DNA of 13,481 bases from Pyrinomonadaceae bacterium (GTDB taxonomy: Bacteria > Acidobacteriota > Blastocatellia > Pyrinomonadales > Pyrinomonadaceae), in contig JACCTF010000919.1 of the NCBI GenBank assembly GCA_013812565.1, forward strand, positions 1-13,481. Reading direction: 5' to 3'. The notes below the pieces were generated by a model. The model was given only the letters and a program-made list of their open reading frames with translations. It was not told the origin of the DNA and did no database searches. The position numbers and the translations under genes were made by a program. Shown here piece after piece: positions 1-7,480 of this stretch (within the stretch, counting starts at the first letter, position 1; the number at the start of each line of letters is the position of its first letter).

Positions 1-140
1 AGTCATTACACACGCCTTACCGACTAGCGCTGTGAAGCGAAGCCAATATGCTGAATTCCCCTTATTAAAGGTCTGCATCTGTTTTTCCCGTGCGCTACGA
101 CTCGTGCTCTATAGTCAATCACGGTAAAGATGATGAGTTC

Positions 141-198
141 AGAGTTCAATCATAAGGCTTGCTGACGGACGCGGACAAGCAAGCTAGAATTGAACTCT
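141..198 (-). terminator. Long interrupted stem-loop at the 3' end of the operon, possible terminator or 3'-end stabiliser
   Basis: A perfect 10-base inverted repeat (AGAGTTCAAT at 141-150, ATTGAACTCT at 189-198) encloses a second perfect 7-base one (GCTTGCT at 157-163, AGCAAGC at 178-184), separated by a small internal loop. The outer arm overlaps the stop codon of the AAA+ ATPase gene (197-199), so the hairpin forms right at the end of that message. Neither strand has a clear T-run after the stem, so it is not a classical intrinsic terminator. It could be a Rho-independent terminator without U-tract, an RNase barrier, or a DNA element. A 7-base tandem repeat (GAGTTCA at 135-141 and 142-148) overlaps the left arm. 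The rest of 1-140 shows no gene or other structure I can support. Confidence 0.4.
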
Positions 199-1534
199 AT
201 ACCTCAAAATGAGCGTGACTGACTACTATAGATCCCGCGGACTGTGTTGTGAAACCGTGTGATGCGCCGAAATAGTTACGCCACGCTAAATCTATTAGCT
301 CTGAGGTGACCTCGAAGGCGCGACCTTCAAAGAGGCAGATGTCTGCGATGCGGTCTAGTAAGTCGCGCGGCTCGCAGGCCTTCATCTGACGATCTTCGAT
401 TAAGTAGTTGTTCAAGATGTGAGCATAGCAGGCTTGATTAACCGTAATGTTACGCGCCGCGGCAGCGCGCCGAAAAATCTCGATGTAGGCGTCAGGCGTC
501 GGCGGTTCAAGGCGGGCTCGATAGCCAAGCCGTCTGAGGAACGCTTCATCCACCAAGTCCCGTTCTTCCAAGTTAGTTGAAAAGATCAACAGTTGCTCGA
601 ACGGCACTTCGATCTTTTTGCCGGTATGCAAGGTGAGAAAGTCTATGCGACGTTCCAAAGGAAGGATCCAACGGTTGAGCAGGTCTTGTGGTTGGACGCG
701 CTGGCGGCCAAAGTCGTCAACAACTAGCGTGCCGCCGTTGGCTTTCATCTGAAACGGCGCTTCGTAGAATCGGGACACTTCGCTCCATTGCAGATCGGCG
801 TTCTCAAGCGTCAGTTCACCTGCCACAACAATCAGCGGACGCTGGATTCGCACCCAGCGCCGATCATATTCAGTAAGCGTTGCCCCCTCCGGCACCGGGC
901 GATGCATATGAGCATCGAAGACGCGGATAACCTGCCCATCAATTTCGATAGCATACGGAATCCAAATCGTGCCATCCAGTCCGCCATTGATCCGCTCTGA
1001 AACAGCCGTTTTGCCCGTGCCGGGGGGGCCTGTCAAAAACAACGAGCGGCGCGAACTGACTACGTAACCGAGCGTCTGCAACAGCGAATCCGGCAACACC
1101 AGGTCGCTCATGGCCGCCCGCACCCGATCAATCGTCGCGGGTCGCACGGGCACAGCTTGAAGCTGCACCATGTGCGTGTAGTCGGCTAGTGAGACCGGCG
1201 CCGGCCCGATATAACCGCAGACACTTTGGAGACGAATGACGCGCTCCCAGCCACGCTCCAACATCGCATAGCGTGTTGCTCCCATCGTCGTCTGCCCGCG
1301 CACTTCAACCAGCTTTTCGCGGTAGAGACGTTGCAACAGATCTTCCGTGAGCATGCGCGGCAAACCAAGATGGTCGGCCACCGCAGTAGTCGTCTGGTCA
1401 GGCAAGATGGCTATGACTTTGAGCGCGAGATCGCACAGAAAGCCGGTTGGCACAACCGTCTCGGAGAGTTCCTCCGGCACAGGTGGCCCCAGTCGCTCGA
1501 TCTCAGCACGCGTCAACAAACTCGTGTGCGCCAT
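197..1534 (-). CDS. AAA+ ATPase with winged-helix-like N-terminus, last gene of the Tad cluster
   Basis: A protein of 445 residues, predicted cytoplasmic (no signal peptide or membrane segment). Residues about 30-100 look like a winged-helix fold. The AAA+ core has Walker A GPPGTGKT at 169-176, Walker B GGTLVVDDFG at 267-276, sensor 1 LIFSTN at 316-321 and an arginine-rich EAFLRRLGYR segment at 330-339. A helical lid follows. The Walker B has Asp-Asp where many AAA+ proteins have Asp-Glu; I recall this DDFG form from related uncharacterised bacterial ATPases. The ATG at 1534 is preferred over an in-frame GTG at 1555 because GGAAGG lies 10 bases upstream of it. It lies 39 bases after the tadD-like gene on the same strand. 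Its job in pilus biology is not established: remodelling or regulation of the Tad machine is inference from context. It resembles MoxR-type ATPases only broadly. Confidence 0.85.
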   Translation of the reverse strand: MAHTSLLTRAEIERLGPPVPEELSETVVPTGFLCDLALKVIAILPDQTTTAVADHLGLPRMLTEDLLQRLYREKLVEVRGQTTMGATRYAMLERGWERVIRLQSVCGYIGPAPVSLADYTHMVQLQAVPVRPATIDRVRAAMSDLVLPDSLLQTLGYVVSSRRSLFLTGPPGTGKTAVSERINGGLDGTIWIPYAIEIDGQVIRVFDAHMHRPVPEGATLTEYDRRWVRIQRPLIVVAGELTLENADLQWSEVSRFYEAPFQMKANGGTLVVDDFGRQRVQPQDLLNRWILPLERRIDFLTLHTGKKIEVPFEQLLIFSTNLEERDLVDEAFLRRLGYRARLEPPTPDAYIEIFRRAAAARNITVNQACYAHILNNYLIEDRQMKACEPRDLLDRIADICLFEGRAFEVTSELIDLAWRNYFGASHGFTTQSAGSIVVSHAHFEV

Positions 1535-1544
1535 CCGCGATCTA

Positions 1545-1550
1545 CCTTCC
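1545..1550 (-). promoter_or_regulatory. Ribosome binding site deciding the AAA+ ATPase start
   Basis: Minus-strand GGAAGG lies 10 bases before the ATG at 1534. It falls inside the reading frame that would follow the alternative GTG at 1555, which favours the shorter protein. Confidence 0.5.
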
Positions 1551-1573
1551 AGCACAGATGAAGATTACTCGAT

Positions 1574-2581
1574 CTACTGTGGTTCCTGTTTCGGAGCGCC
1601 TTTTCCAGCAACCACTTCGCCCCGCGGCATAACGAGCACCGCGCGCCCTGCGGCTTCGGCTTCGTCGTGACGACCAACTCGCGCGTACAGATCAGCCAAG
1701 CGGCGCAGCGCCGTCGCCGAGTTTGGCTCAAGGCGGCGCGCATCTTCATAGTGCTTGATGGCTTCCGTGTCACGACCGGCGCGCTCCAGCATTGCCGCCG
1801 TGTTGAGCCGTGCGTTTAATTCACCGCCGGCACGCTCAAAGGTCTTGAAAGCATCATCGTATTTGCCTAGCCGAGACTGCGCCAGGGCCAGGTTGTTAAG
1901 AGTCCGTTGATCGTTAGGAGCGAGTTTTACGGCATGCTTCAAACGCTTCACCGCCGCGCGGTAGTTGCCGTCCAGATATAACGAGTAGCCGAGATTATTG
2001 AGTATCTGGACGTTGTTCGGCGTCGCCCGCAGAGCGCGTTCATAAGACTCACGGGCGCGTTGCCGCAGACCTTTGCGGTCGTAAGCGATGCCCAGCAGAT
2101 TATGCGCTTCGCCAAGACGCGGATCGAGCGAAGCGGCCACCGACAACTCAGCAATCGCTTCGTTTATCTTCTCGCGATCAAGCAGACCGCGCCCCTGTAC
2201 GAGATGTTCCTGCGCAATGCCTTCCGAAGGTGGCGGAGCGCTGGTCGAGACTTTATCAACTCGCGCAACATCAGACCTTTCAAACTTCCTCGCGTCTTTC
2301 TCGTTGATGCGCTCTAACAAAACAATCTCTTTATCTTTGTTACGGCCGAGCAGTTTATTGCCAACCGCCCGGACCGCCCGGAAGGGGGCTTTGAACACCT
2401 TTGCAAAACGATTCTCGCTCTGCTTCGATGACCACATACCGCCAACCGGCGTTCCGCCGGAGCTGATAACGTTTGCGGCTCCGTCTCCACCGCGCTCAAT
2501 CGTCTCGGCGCTCCATAAACCTGCGATGCCGATGGTCACAACCAAAGCGGCTAAGACAGAAGCGATTATCCACTTACGCAT
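1574..2581 (-). CDS. tadD: TadD-like tetratricopeptide-repeat protein
   Basis: A protein of 335 residues. Residues 5-24 form one hydrophobic segment after a Met-Arg-Lys start, acting as a signal peptide or membrane anchor. A basic linker of about 95 residues follows, and then five to six TPR units between about 122 and 316 with the typical spacing of 34 (for example NLLGIAYDRKG, NNLGYSLYLDG, NNLALAQSRLG). TadD proteins help secretin assembly or pilus biogenesis in the periplasm and are often lipoproteins; there is no lipobox cysteine here, so this one is probably tethered by its N-terminal helix or secreted. ATG at 2581 has AAAGGGG about 10 bases upstream, overlapping the stop codon of tadC, which suggests coupled translation. 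Assignment as tadD rests on TPRs plus position right after tadB-tadC; a generic TPR protein is the alternative. Confidence 0.85.
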   Translation of the reverse strand: MRKWIIASVLAALVVTIGIAGLWSAETIERGGDGAANVISSGGTPVGGMWSSKQSENRFAKVFKAPFRAVRAVGNKLLGRNKDKEIVLLERINEKDARKFERSDVARVDKVSTSAPPPSEGIAQEHLVQGRGLLDREKINEAIAELSVAASLDPRLGEAHNLLGIAYDRKGLRQRARESYERALRATPNNVQILNNLGYSLYLDGNYRAAVKRLKHAVKLAPNDQRTLNNLALAQSRLGKYDDAFKTFERAGGELNARLNTAAMLERAGRDTEAIKHYEDARRLEPNSATALRRLADLYARVGRHDEAEAAGRAVLVMPRGEVVAGKGAPKQEPQ

Positions 2582-2596
2582 TGCTGTAATCCCCTT

Positions 2597-3520
2597 TCAG
2601 TAGTTTGCGAAATAGTCCATGAGGTTAATCACAATCGGACCAAAGATAACGATGAGAAACGCCGGAAAGAGCAGGCATGCCAACGGGAACAACAATTTAA
2701 CGGCTGCCTTTTGTGCCGCCTGCTCGGCGCGCTGTCGTCTCTTGGTGCGCAAGCTATCGGAGTAGATGCGTACCGCCCGTGTAATAGAAGTTCCAAAACG
2801 ATCTGCTTGAATCAACATCGCGACGAGGCTTCGTAGATCATCAACCCCGGTTCGCTCCGCCAAGTTTCTGAGCGCTTCTTCGCGCTCGCGCCCCACACGA
2901 ATCTCCAGATTGGCAATCTCAAATTCGGTGCTGATGTCTGGATGAACGTCCATTAATTCTTCGCTCACTCTCAGCATCGCGGCATTCAGACCGAGTCCGG
3001 CATCGACCGACACAACCATCAGATCAAGCGCGTCGGCCAGTCCCCAACGCAAGCGCTGTTGCCGGTTGCGGATCATGCGCCCCAGGATATAACGAGGCAG
3101 AGCGAATCCGACGATGAATGCCAACGAGCACCACATGAGCAAGTTGTTGAATGGCTGCATGGTTGCCATCGACCACACCACCGCAACGAAGGGAAAACTA
3201 AAGAGCAGGATGATCTGCACCGCGCGGAAGATAACGGGTGCTTTAGGCGAATGATACCCGGCTTGCATCAACTGTTTCTGTAACTTGGTTGATTCTGCCG
3301 GCGAAGGTGGCGCGAGGCGGTAGATCGGCGTTGCAACGCGCTCGGCCACCGTGGTTGTAATCGGGCGCTCTTCAACACCCGTGTTCGCCCGTGCTTCCGG
3401 CCGGTTAAAGGGGCGGAGTCGCTCGGTCGCCGAACTCGTTTGACCGAACGCAACCCAGTACAAGCCCATGATAGCTAGTGTGATGAAGATGAAGGTAGAG
3501 ATCGTGATAAGAAGAATCAT
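2597..3520 (-). CDS. tadC: Tad pilus inner-membrane platform protein TadC
   Basis: A protein of 307 residues with membrane segments at about 3-24, 99-119, 127-147 and 276-300. The type II secretion F domain covers about 160-300, with the typical stretch DALDLMVVSVDAGLGLNAA at 163-181. TadC pairs with TadB as the platform that couples the CpaF ATPase to pilin insertion. The start at 3520 (ATG) has GGGTGA a few bases upstream. The stop lies 15 bases before the TadD-like start. Unlike the other gene junctions in this part of the cluster, it is separated from tadB by 256 bases of hairpin-rich spacer, so it may have its own regulation. Length and topology are normal for the family. Confidence 0.93.
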   Translation of the reverse strand: MILLITISTFIFITLAIMGLYWVAFGQTSSATERLRPFNRPEARANTGVEERPITTTVAERVATPIYRLAPPSPAESTKLQKQLMQAGYHSPKAPVIFRAVQIILLFSFPFVAVVWSMATMQPFNNLLMWCSLAFIVGFALPRYILGRMIRNRQQRLRWGLADALDLMVVSVDAGLGLNAAMLRVSEELMDVHPDISTEFEIANLEIRVGREREEALRNLAERTGVDDLRSLVAMLIQADRFGTSITRAVRIYSDSLRTKRRQRAEQAAQKAAVKLLFPLACLLFPAFLIVIFGPIVINLMDYFANY

Positions 3521-3607
3521 AGCTTCACCCGAATGCAGTCGTCAGCAACAAATCGCTCACGCTGTTTTATCGCATAGCAGCCCTGCAAGAGCTGAATTCA
3601 ATAGCCG

Positions 3608-3646
3608 GTGGCAATACGCCACAGGATTCTAGAACGCAATTGCCGC
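3608..3646 (-). repeat. Two mutually exclusive small hairpins in the tadB-tadC spacer
   Basis: GTGGC at 3608-3612 can pair with GCCAC at 3618-3622 (5 pairs, loop AATAC). The overlapping GGCAAT at 3610-3615 can instead pair with ATTGCC at 3639-3644. The two pairings share bases, so only one can form at a time. A TTCTAGAA palindrome lies at 3627-3634. These short stems may be chance on their own; they are listed because they sit beside stronger hairpins in the same spacer. Confidence 0.3.
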
Positions 3647-3647
3647 A

Positions 3648-3694
3648 CTGACCCTGAAAGGTCGCACTAGTTGCTGTGACCCGTTCAGGGTCAG
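3648..3694 (-). repeat. Strong inverted repeat in the tadB-tadC spacer
   Basis: CTGACCCTGAA at 3648-3658 is a perfect 11-base complement of TTCAGGGTCAG at 3684-3694. Inside it, GGTC at 3660-3663 pairs with GACC at 3678-3681, giving a long stem with one small internal loop and a 14-base apical loop. No T-run follows on the minus strand, so it does not look like a classical terminator. It could act as a processing or stability element between tadB and tadC, a regulator binding site, or a dispersed repeat (REP/MITE-like). Confidence 0.6.
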
Positions 3695-3715
3695 GGCTTA
3701 ATCTGACCAACTACC

Positions 3716-3730
3716 GTGGGCATTGCCCAC
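3716..3730. repeat. Short perfect hairpin in the tadB-tadC spacer
   Basis: GTGGGC at 3716-3721 and GCCCAC at 3725-3730 are perfect complements with a three-base ATT loop. Similar GC-rich palindromes are often dispersed repeats in bacterial genomes, but no second copy is seen in this window. Confidence 0.5.
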
Positions 3731-3742
3731 AGCTTTTATATT

Positions 3743-3760
3743 TCTGCCCCTTCGGGGAGA
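3743..3760. repeat. Hairpin just downstream of the tadB stop codon
   Basis: TCT, a bulged G, then CCCC at 3747-3750 pair with GGGG at 3754-3757 and AGA at 3758-3760, giving a seven-pair stem with a three-base loop. It lies 16 bases past the tadB stop on the minus strand. The sequence after it in that direction is A-rich, not T-rich, so an intrinsic terminator is unlikely. A role in protecting the tadB message end is possible. Confidence 0.4.
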
Positions 3761-3776
3761 CTTCTCAAACAGCCTC

Positions 3777-4745
3777 TCATACTTTGATATTCATAATCCG
3801 ACGCATAACGATTATGCCCCCGATCTGCAAGGCTAACGCGAGGGCGATCAACTTGTGGCCGCGCGGATCAGTCCAGAACACATTCATGTATTCCGGATTC
3901 ACTGAAGTGGCAGCGACGGCGAGAAAGACGGGTAGAGCGCCGAGGATATATGCCCCCCAGCGCGACTGCGTGGTCAGCGTTCGCAACTCCTCAACGATGC
4001 GGAAACGGTCGCGGATGGTATGAGCAACTTTCTCCAAAATCTCTCCCAGATTGCCGCCGGTCTCACGTTGGATCAACACCGCCGTGATGCACAGACGTAG
4101 ATCGATCAGCGGAACGCGTCGGGCAAGGTTTTCAAGAGCGAGTTTGAGGGAAAGCCCGAGGTTTTGTTCCTCATAAGTTTTGCGGAACTCGGTTGCAACC
4201 GGTTCCGGCATCTCAGTCGCAACCAAGTGCAGCGTCTCCGAGAATGCATGCCCGGCGGAGAGAGCACGGCTCATTAGTTCAAGCGCCTCCGGCAAATACT
4301 CAAGAAATTTGTGAAGCCGCTTCTGGCGCGTCAACGTGACGTGCGCGAAGGGCACCACCGCCGCCAGCACGCCCGCGAATATGACAACCATCCATGAGCT
4401 TACGATCACGGATATGGCGAGCATTGCCAGAATGCCGGCCATTACTGAGAACATCACAAGGCGCGCCACAGTGATATGGAAATCCGCTTGATCAAGCCTG
4501 CGCTTGAGTCTGACGGCCACCGGGAGGCTAAGAAGGCTACGGTTCAACCACGGGATTTCACTAAGCGTCTCCTCGCGTGAGAGCTGAATCTGAATATCCA
4601 CATCGTCCGTGTCCGATGTGTAAATCAGAGCTTCGGCCAATCGCTGCTGGAGACGCCGACGCTGCGCATCTGATTTGCGCGTGGCGATTAGATACAACGC
4701 GTAAGTCAGAAACAGGCAGAAGAGAAAGATAGAGAATTGAATCAT
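3777..4745 (-). CDS. tadB: Tad pilus inner-membrane platform protein TadB
   Basis: A protein of 322 residues with membrane segments at about 3-21, 94-114, 117-136, 264-281 and 298-316. The type II secretion F domain is at about 148-282, with the TadB-typical LPEALELMSRALSAGHAFSE at 151-170 and LIQRETGGNLGEIL at 224-237. With TadC it makes the inner-membrane platform for Flp pilus assembly and docks the CpaF ATPase. The ATG at 4745 lies 24 bases after the cpaF stop; GAAGGGG is about 12 bases upstream. Length and domain order are normal. The 3' end is followed by an unusually long and structured spacer before tadC. Confidence 0.94.
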   Translation of the reverse strand: MIQFSIFLFCLFLTYALYLIATRKSDAQRRRLQQRLAEALIYTSDTDDVDIQIQLSREETLSEIPWLNRSLLSLPVAVRLKRRLDQADFHITVARLVMFSVMAGILAMLAISVIVSSWMVVIFAGVLAAVVPFAHVTLTRQKRLHKFLEYLPEALELMSRALSAGHAFSETLHLVATEMPEPVATEFRKTYEEQNLGLSLKLALENLARRVPLIDLRLCITAVLIQRETGGNLGEILEKVAHTIRDRFRIVEELRTLTTQSRWGAYILGALPVFLAVAATSVNPEYMNVFWTDPRGHKLIALALALQIGGIIVMRRIMNIKV

Positions 4746-4769
4746 AAGCTCTCGATACCCCTTCGTCCC

Positions 4770-6122
4770 CTACACATCTTCGAAGAGCGCGCGCGGCAAT
4801 TGCATCCCGTAGAGTTTCAGCCGCTCGGCGAAGCGTGGGCGCACGCCCGTCGGGCGGAACCGACCCACCACCCCCCCGCTCGTGTCTACTCCCCGACGCT
4901 CATACTGGAAGATCTCCTGCATCGTAATGGTCTCACCTTCCATCCCCGTGATCTCTGAGATTGAAGTAACGCGGCGCGTGCCGTCATTTTGCCTCGCCAC
5001 CTGAATGACCAGATTGATGGCCGAAGCGACCTGCTGGCGCATCGCGCGCTCGGACAATTTCACGCCTCCCATTTGAACCATCGTCTCCAGACGTGACAAA
5101 GCATCGCGCGTCGTGTTGGCGTGAATCGTCGTCAAACTTCCGTCGTGGCCGGTGTTCATCGCCTGCAACATGTCGATGGCTTCATCGCCGCGCACCTCAC
5201 CGATCAGTATGCGGTCGGGGCGCATACGCAGGGCGTTGCGGACAAGGTCGCGCTGTGTGACTTCGCCGCGCCCTTCGATGTTCCGCGGCCTGGTCTCCAA
5301 GCGGACGACGTGAGGTTGCTGTAACTGCAATTCGGCCGAATCTTCGATTGTGATAATGCGATGATCATGCGGTATATAGGCCGAAAGCGCATTGAGGAGC
5401 GTCGTTTTACCGGCACCAGCCCCGCCGGAGATGAGCACGTTCAGACGCGCCTTGACGCACATCTCAAACATCACGGCCATGTCGTGAGTCAACGCCCCTT
5501 TGTCAATCAGCGCGTTCATCCGCAGCGGGTCTGTGCCGAAACGACGGATCGACAGCACCGGGCCATCGAGGGCGAGCGGCGGAATAATGGCGTTGACGCG
5601 CGAGCCGTCAGCGAGCCTGGCGTCAACCATGGGGGATGATTCGTCGATGCGGCGACCGACTGAAGAAACGATGCGCTCGATAACGCGCATCAAGTGTTGA
5701 TCGTCCTTGAAAGTAATGTCAGTTTTTTCGATCTTGCCGCGCCGCTCGATGTAAATACTGTGTGGAGAGTTGACCAGAATGTCTGAGATCGTCGGATCCG
5801 CCAGCAGGATTTCAAGCGGGCCGAGACCGAAGAGTTCGTGACGCACTTCTTCAATGAGCCGCTCGCGCTCAATCGCCGAGAGCGGCGCATCTTCGAATGC
5901 CAACAAATCTTTGGCAAGGCGTGCCACCTCCGCATGCATTTGATCGGTCGCAAGCATGTTGAGCTTGGTCAGATCCAAACGGTTAATCAACGTGCGATGA
6001 AGGCGCGCCTTCATCTCTTGAAAGTCGTTCTGCCCAAGACTCGCCTCTTCGGCGCGGGCAGCGGCATTGGCCCCTGTGCCACCGAGTCCGTTGTCTTTAA
6101 TTAACCTTTCGCGAAGTGCCAT
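4770..6122 (-). CDS. cpaF: Tad pilus assembly ATPase CpaF/TadA
   Basis: A protein of 450 residues, a type II/IV secretion ATPase that powers Flp pilus assembly in the cytoplasm on the TadB/TadC platform. Visible motifs, in order: [18 protein letters not shown] in the N-terminal domain (101-118), Walker A GGAGAGKT (233-240), Asp box ITIEDSAEL (257-265), Walker [12 protein letters not shown] (304-314) and His box [12 protein letters not shown] (325-336). All catalytic residues expected for an active enzyme appear intact. The first 40 residues are variable and low in conservation, as usual. ATG at 6122 is the only good start; the Shine-Dalgarno is weak (GGAT about 20 bases upstream is too distant). 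The spacer after cpaE is 55 bases. Confidence 0.96.
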   Translation of the reverse strand: MALRERLIKDNGLGGTGANAAARAEEASLGQNDFQEMKARLHRTLINRLDLTKLNMLATDQMHAEVARLAKDLLAFEDAPLSAIERERLIEEVRHELFGLGPLEILLADPTISDILVNSPHSIYIERRGKIEKTDITFKDDQHLMRVIERIVSSVGRRIDESSPMVDARLADGSRVNAIIPPLALDGPVLSIRRFGTDPLRMNALIDKGALTHDMAVMFEMCVKARLNVLISGGAGAGKTTLLNALSAYIPHDHRIITIEDSAELQLQQPHVVRLETRPRNIEGRGEVTQRDLVRNALRMRPDRILIGEVRGDEAIDMLQAMNTGHDGSLTTIHANTTRDALSRLETMVQMGGVKLSERAMRQQVASAINLVIQVARQNDGTRRVTSISEITGMEGETITMQEIFQYERRGVDTSGGVVGRFRPTGVRPRFAERLKLYGMQLPRALFEDV

Positions 6123-6177
6123 GATCGTTATCTATACGGCTGATCCTGTAGCTTTAACTTCAAATGCCTCTTTCGAG

Positions 6178-7404
6178 CTATGCTTTGTCGAGCGTCTCAC
6201 GCAAGGAGAGCGACTCGGACGCGGTGCTGCGCCGGAAGATGGATTTCATTCTCCTCGAACGCGACTCTTGCTCGATATGTCCTTCGGTTGATCCTGTAAT
6301 GGTTGCGGCGATACGTTTGATCTCCCTTGCGATAACCGAAGCGGGTTGAGACTCGACCAGCGGCTGGCCCAGGTTGATGGAACTTACAACCGCGCGGTAA
6401 TCACTCGGAACATGGCCGACGACGCGGTCGCCGATATAACGCTCGACCCTCTGCAACTCCGGATCAATCTGTTTGCTCCAGCGATTGATCACGACACGCA
6501 CTTTATGGCGCGGATAGGAAAGGCGGTCAAAGATCTGGAGAGCGCGTTGGGCGCTGCGGATCGACGGTATATCAACCGAGAGGACGAGCAGGATGTCGTC
6601 CGACTGATCGAGGGCAGCCAGTGTGTTCCCGTCGAAAGTGTGCGGCGTATCCAAGACGATATAGCTGTAGCGTTCGCGCAACACCTGGATCACGTCGAAA
6701 ATGTGTTCCGGCCGGATGTCCTCGGCGGAACCGGCTTCGCGCGGCGCGGCCACCAGTGAAAGCTTCGCGGAATGAGGAACAAGGTAACTATGCAGCAGCG
6801 CGTCGTCCAACCTGGCTCGATTCTCAACGAGGTCGGTCACCGAGAACTTCGGCTCGACGCCGAGAAACAGATCGAGGTCGCCAGTCTGCAAGTTGAAATC
6901 AACGAGCACCGTCGGTTTGTTAATCGCGGCGGCGAGGTTTGCGGCGATAAAGGAGACGCCGCAGCCGCCCTTGCTTGAGAAGACGGCGACCACGCGCCCA
7001 CGCTTCTTCGGCGTTTCCGCGCGCCCGACGCTAAACTCCACCGTGCGATCAAGCACAATCTTGAACTCTTCCGGGATCACGGGCAGGCGCAAGAACTCGC
7101 GCGCTCCAGAGCGCAGAGAACGCAGGATAAGATCGGGCGAAGCATTGCGCGAAGCGCAGATGATCATTGTGTCCGGGCATTCGGCGGCGATGCGTTCAAT
7201 CAACAGAGGTGCCGGTTCAGACTGCGTGCCAAGCATCACGATAACCGCCGACGGCCGCCAGCGCATAATGTTCTGGCTGATCTGCTCTGTTTCATCACTA
7301 GCCATCAACAAGCGTCCACGACCATCAGCGGCCAACGCCGTGCGGATCTCGCTTAAGTCGTCGCGAGCAGCGTTTAGAACAACAAAGGTGAGAGGCTGAG
7401 TCAT
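6178..7404 (-). CDS. cpaE: CpaE/TadZ, ParA/MinD-like pilus localisation ATPase
   Basis: A protein of 408 residues. Residues 5-120 resemble a receiver (response-regulator) fold, but the usual phosphoryl-acceptor aspartate after strand 3 appears replaced (AVIVMLG at 53-59), so it is probably a pseudo-receiver. Residues 135-370 form the MinD/ParA-type domain: deviant Walker A KGGCGVSF at 145-152, aspartate-containing VDFNLQTGDLDL at 168-179, and LDTP at 251-254. The second Walker A lysine is replaced by Val, as in many CpaE/TadZ proteins. TadZ/CpaE marks the polar site of pilus assembly. The ATG at 7404 is chosen because homology begins at MTQPLTFVVL; the frame stays open to 7542, but the preceding 46 codons lack family-like sequence. 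No clear Shine-Dalgarno is seen, and a palindrome sits in its place. Confidence 0.92.
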   Translation of the reverse strand: MTQPLTFVVLNAARDDLSEIRTALAADGRGRLLMASDETEQISQNIMRWRPSAVIVMLGTQSEPAPLLIERIAAECPDTMIICASRNASPDLILRSLRSGAREFLRLPVIPEEFKIVLDRTVEFSVGRAETPKKRGRVVAVFSSKGGCGVSFIAANLAAAINKPTVLVDFNLQTGDLDLFLGVEPKFSVTDLVENRARLDDALLHSYLVPHSAKLSLVAAPREAGSAEDIRPEHIFDVIQVLRERYSYIVLDTPHTFDGNTLAALDQSDDILLVLSVDIPSIRSAQRALQIFDRLSYPRHKVRVVINRWSKQIDPELQRVERYIGDRVVGHVPSDYRAVVSSINLGQPLVESQPASVIAREIKRIAATITGSTEGHIEQESRSRRMKSIFRRSTASESLSLRETLDKA

Positions 7405-7419
7405 GGCTAAATTTTCAAT

Positions 7420-7433
7420 CAAGAAGCTTCTTG
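7420..7433. promoter_or_regulatory. 14-base perfect palindrome just upstream of cpaE
   Basis: CAAGAAGCTTCTTG reads the same on both strands. It ends 15 bases before the cpaE ATG, with CAAT at 7416-7419 and ATTG at 7437-7440 as further, asymmetrically spaced arms. It could be an operator for a dimeric regulator, or in RNA a small hairpin near the ribosome binding region of cpaE, where no clear Shine-Dalgarno is present. This is inference from position only. Confidence 0.4.
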
Positions 7434-7480
7434 TTAATTGATGCTGCGCAGTCAGAACATGAACGAAGCGCACAAACTTA

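Noticed and set aside
1..140. tRNA, small RNA or promoter left of the cluster
   Set aside because: No cloverleaf, no convincing -35/-10 pair and no open frame could be supported by eye.
3521..3776. A small Flp pilin gene hidden in the spacer
   Set aside because: No frame shows the Gly-x-x-x-x-Glu-Tyr pilin motif followed by a hydrophobic helix; the pilin is probably outside the window.
3676..4023. Plus-strand open frame of 115 codons covering the spacer and the end of tadB
   Set aside because: It runs mostly antisense through the well-supported tadB gene, has no recognisable domain and is of biased composition typical of shadow frames.
6893..7399. Plus-strand open frame of 168 codons opposite cpaE
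   Set aside because: Antisense to a strongly supported gene and without recognisable motifs; its end is fixed by the cpaE start region.
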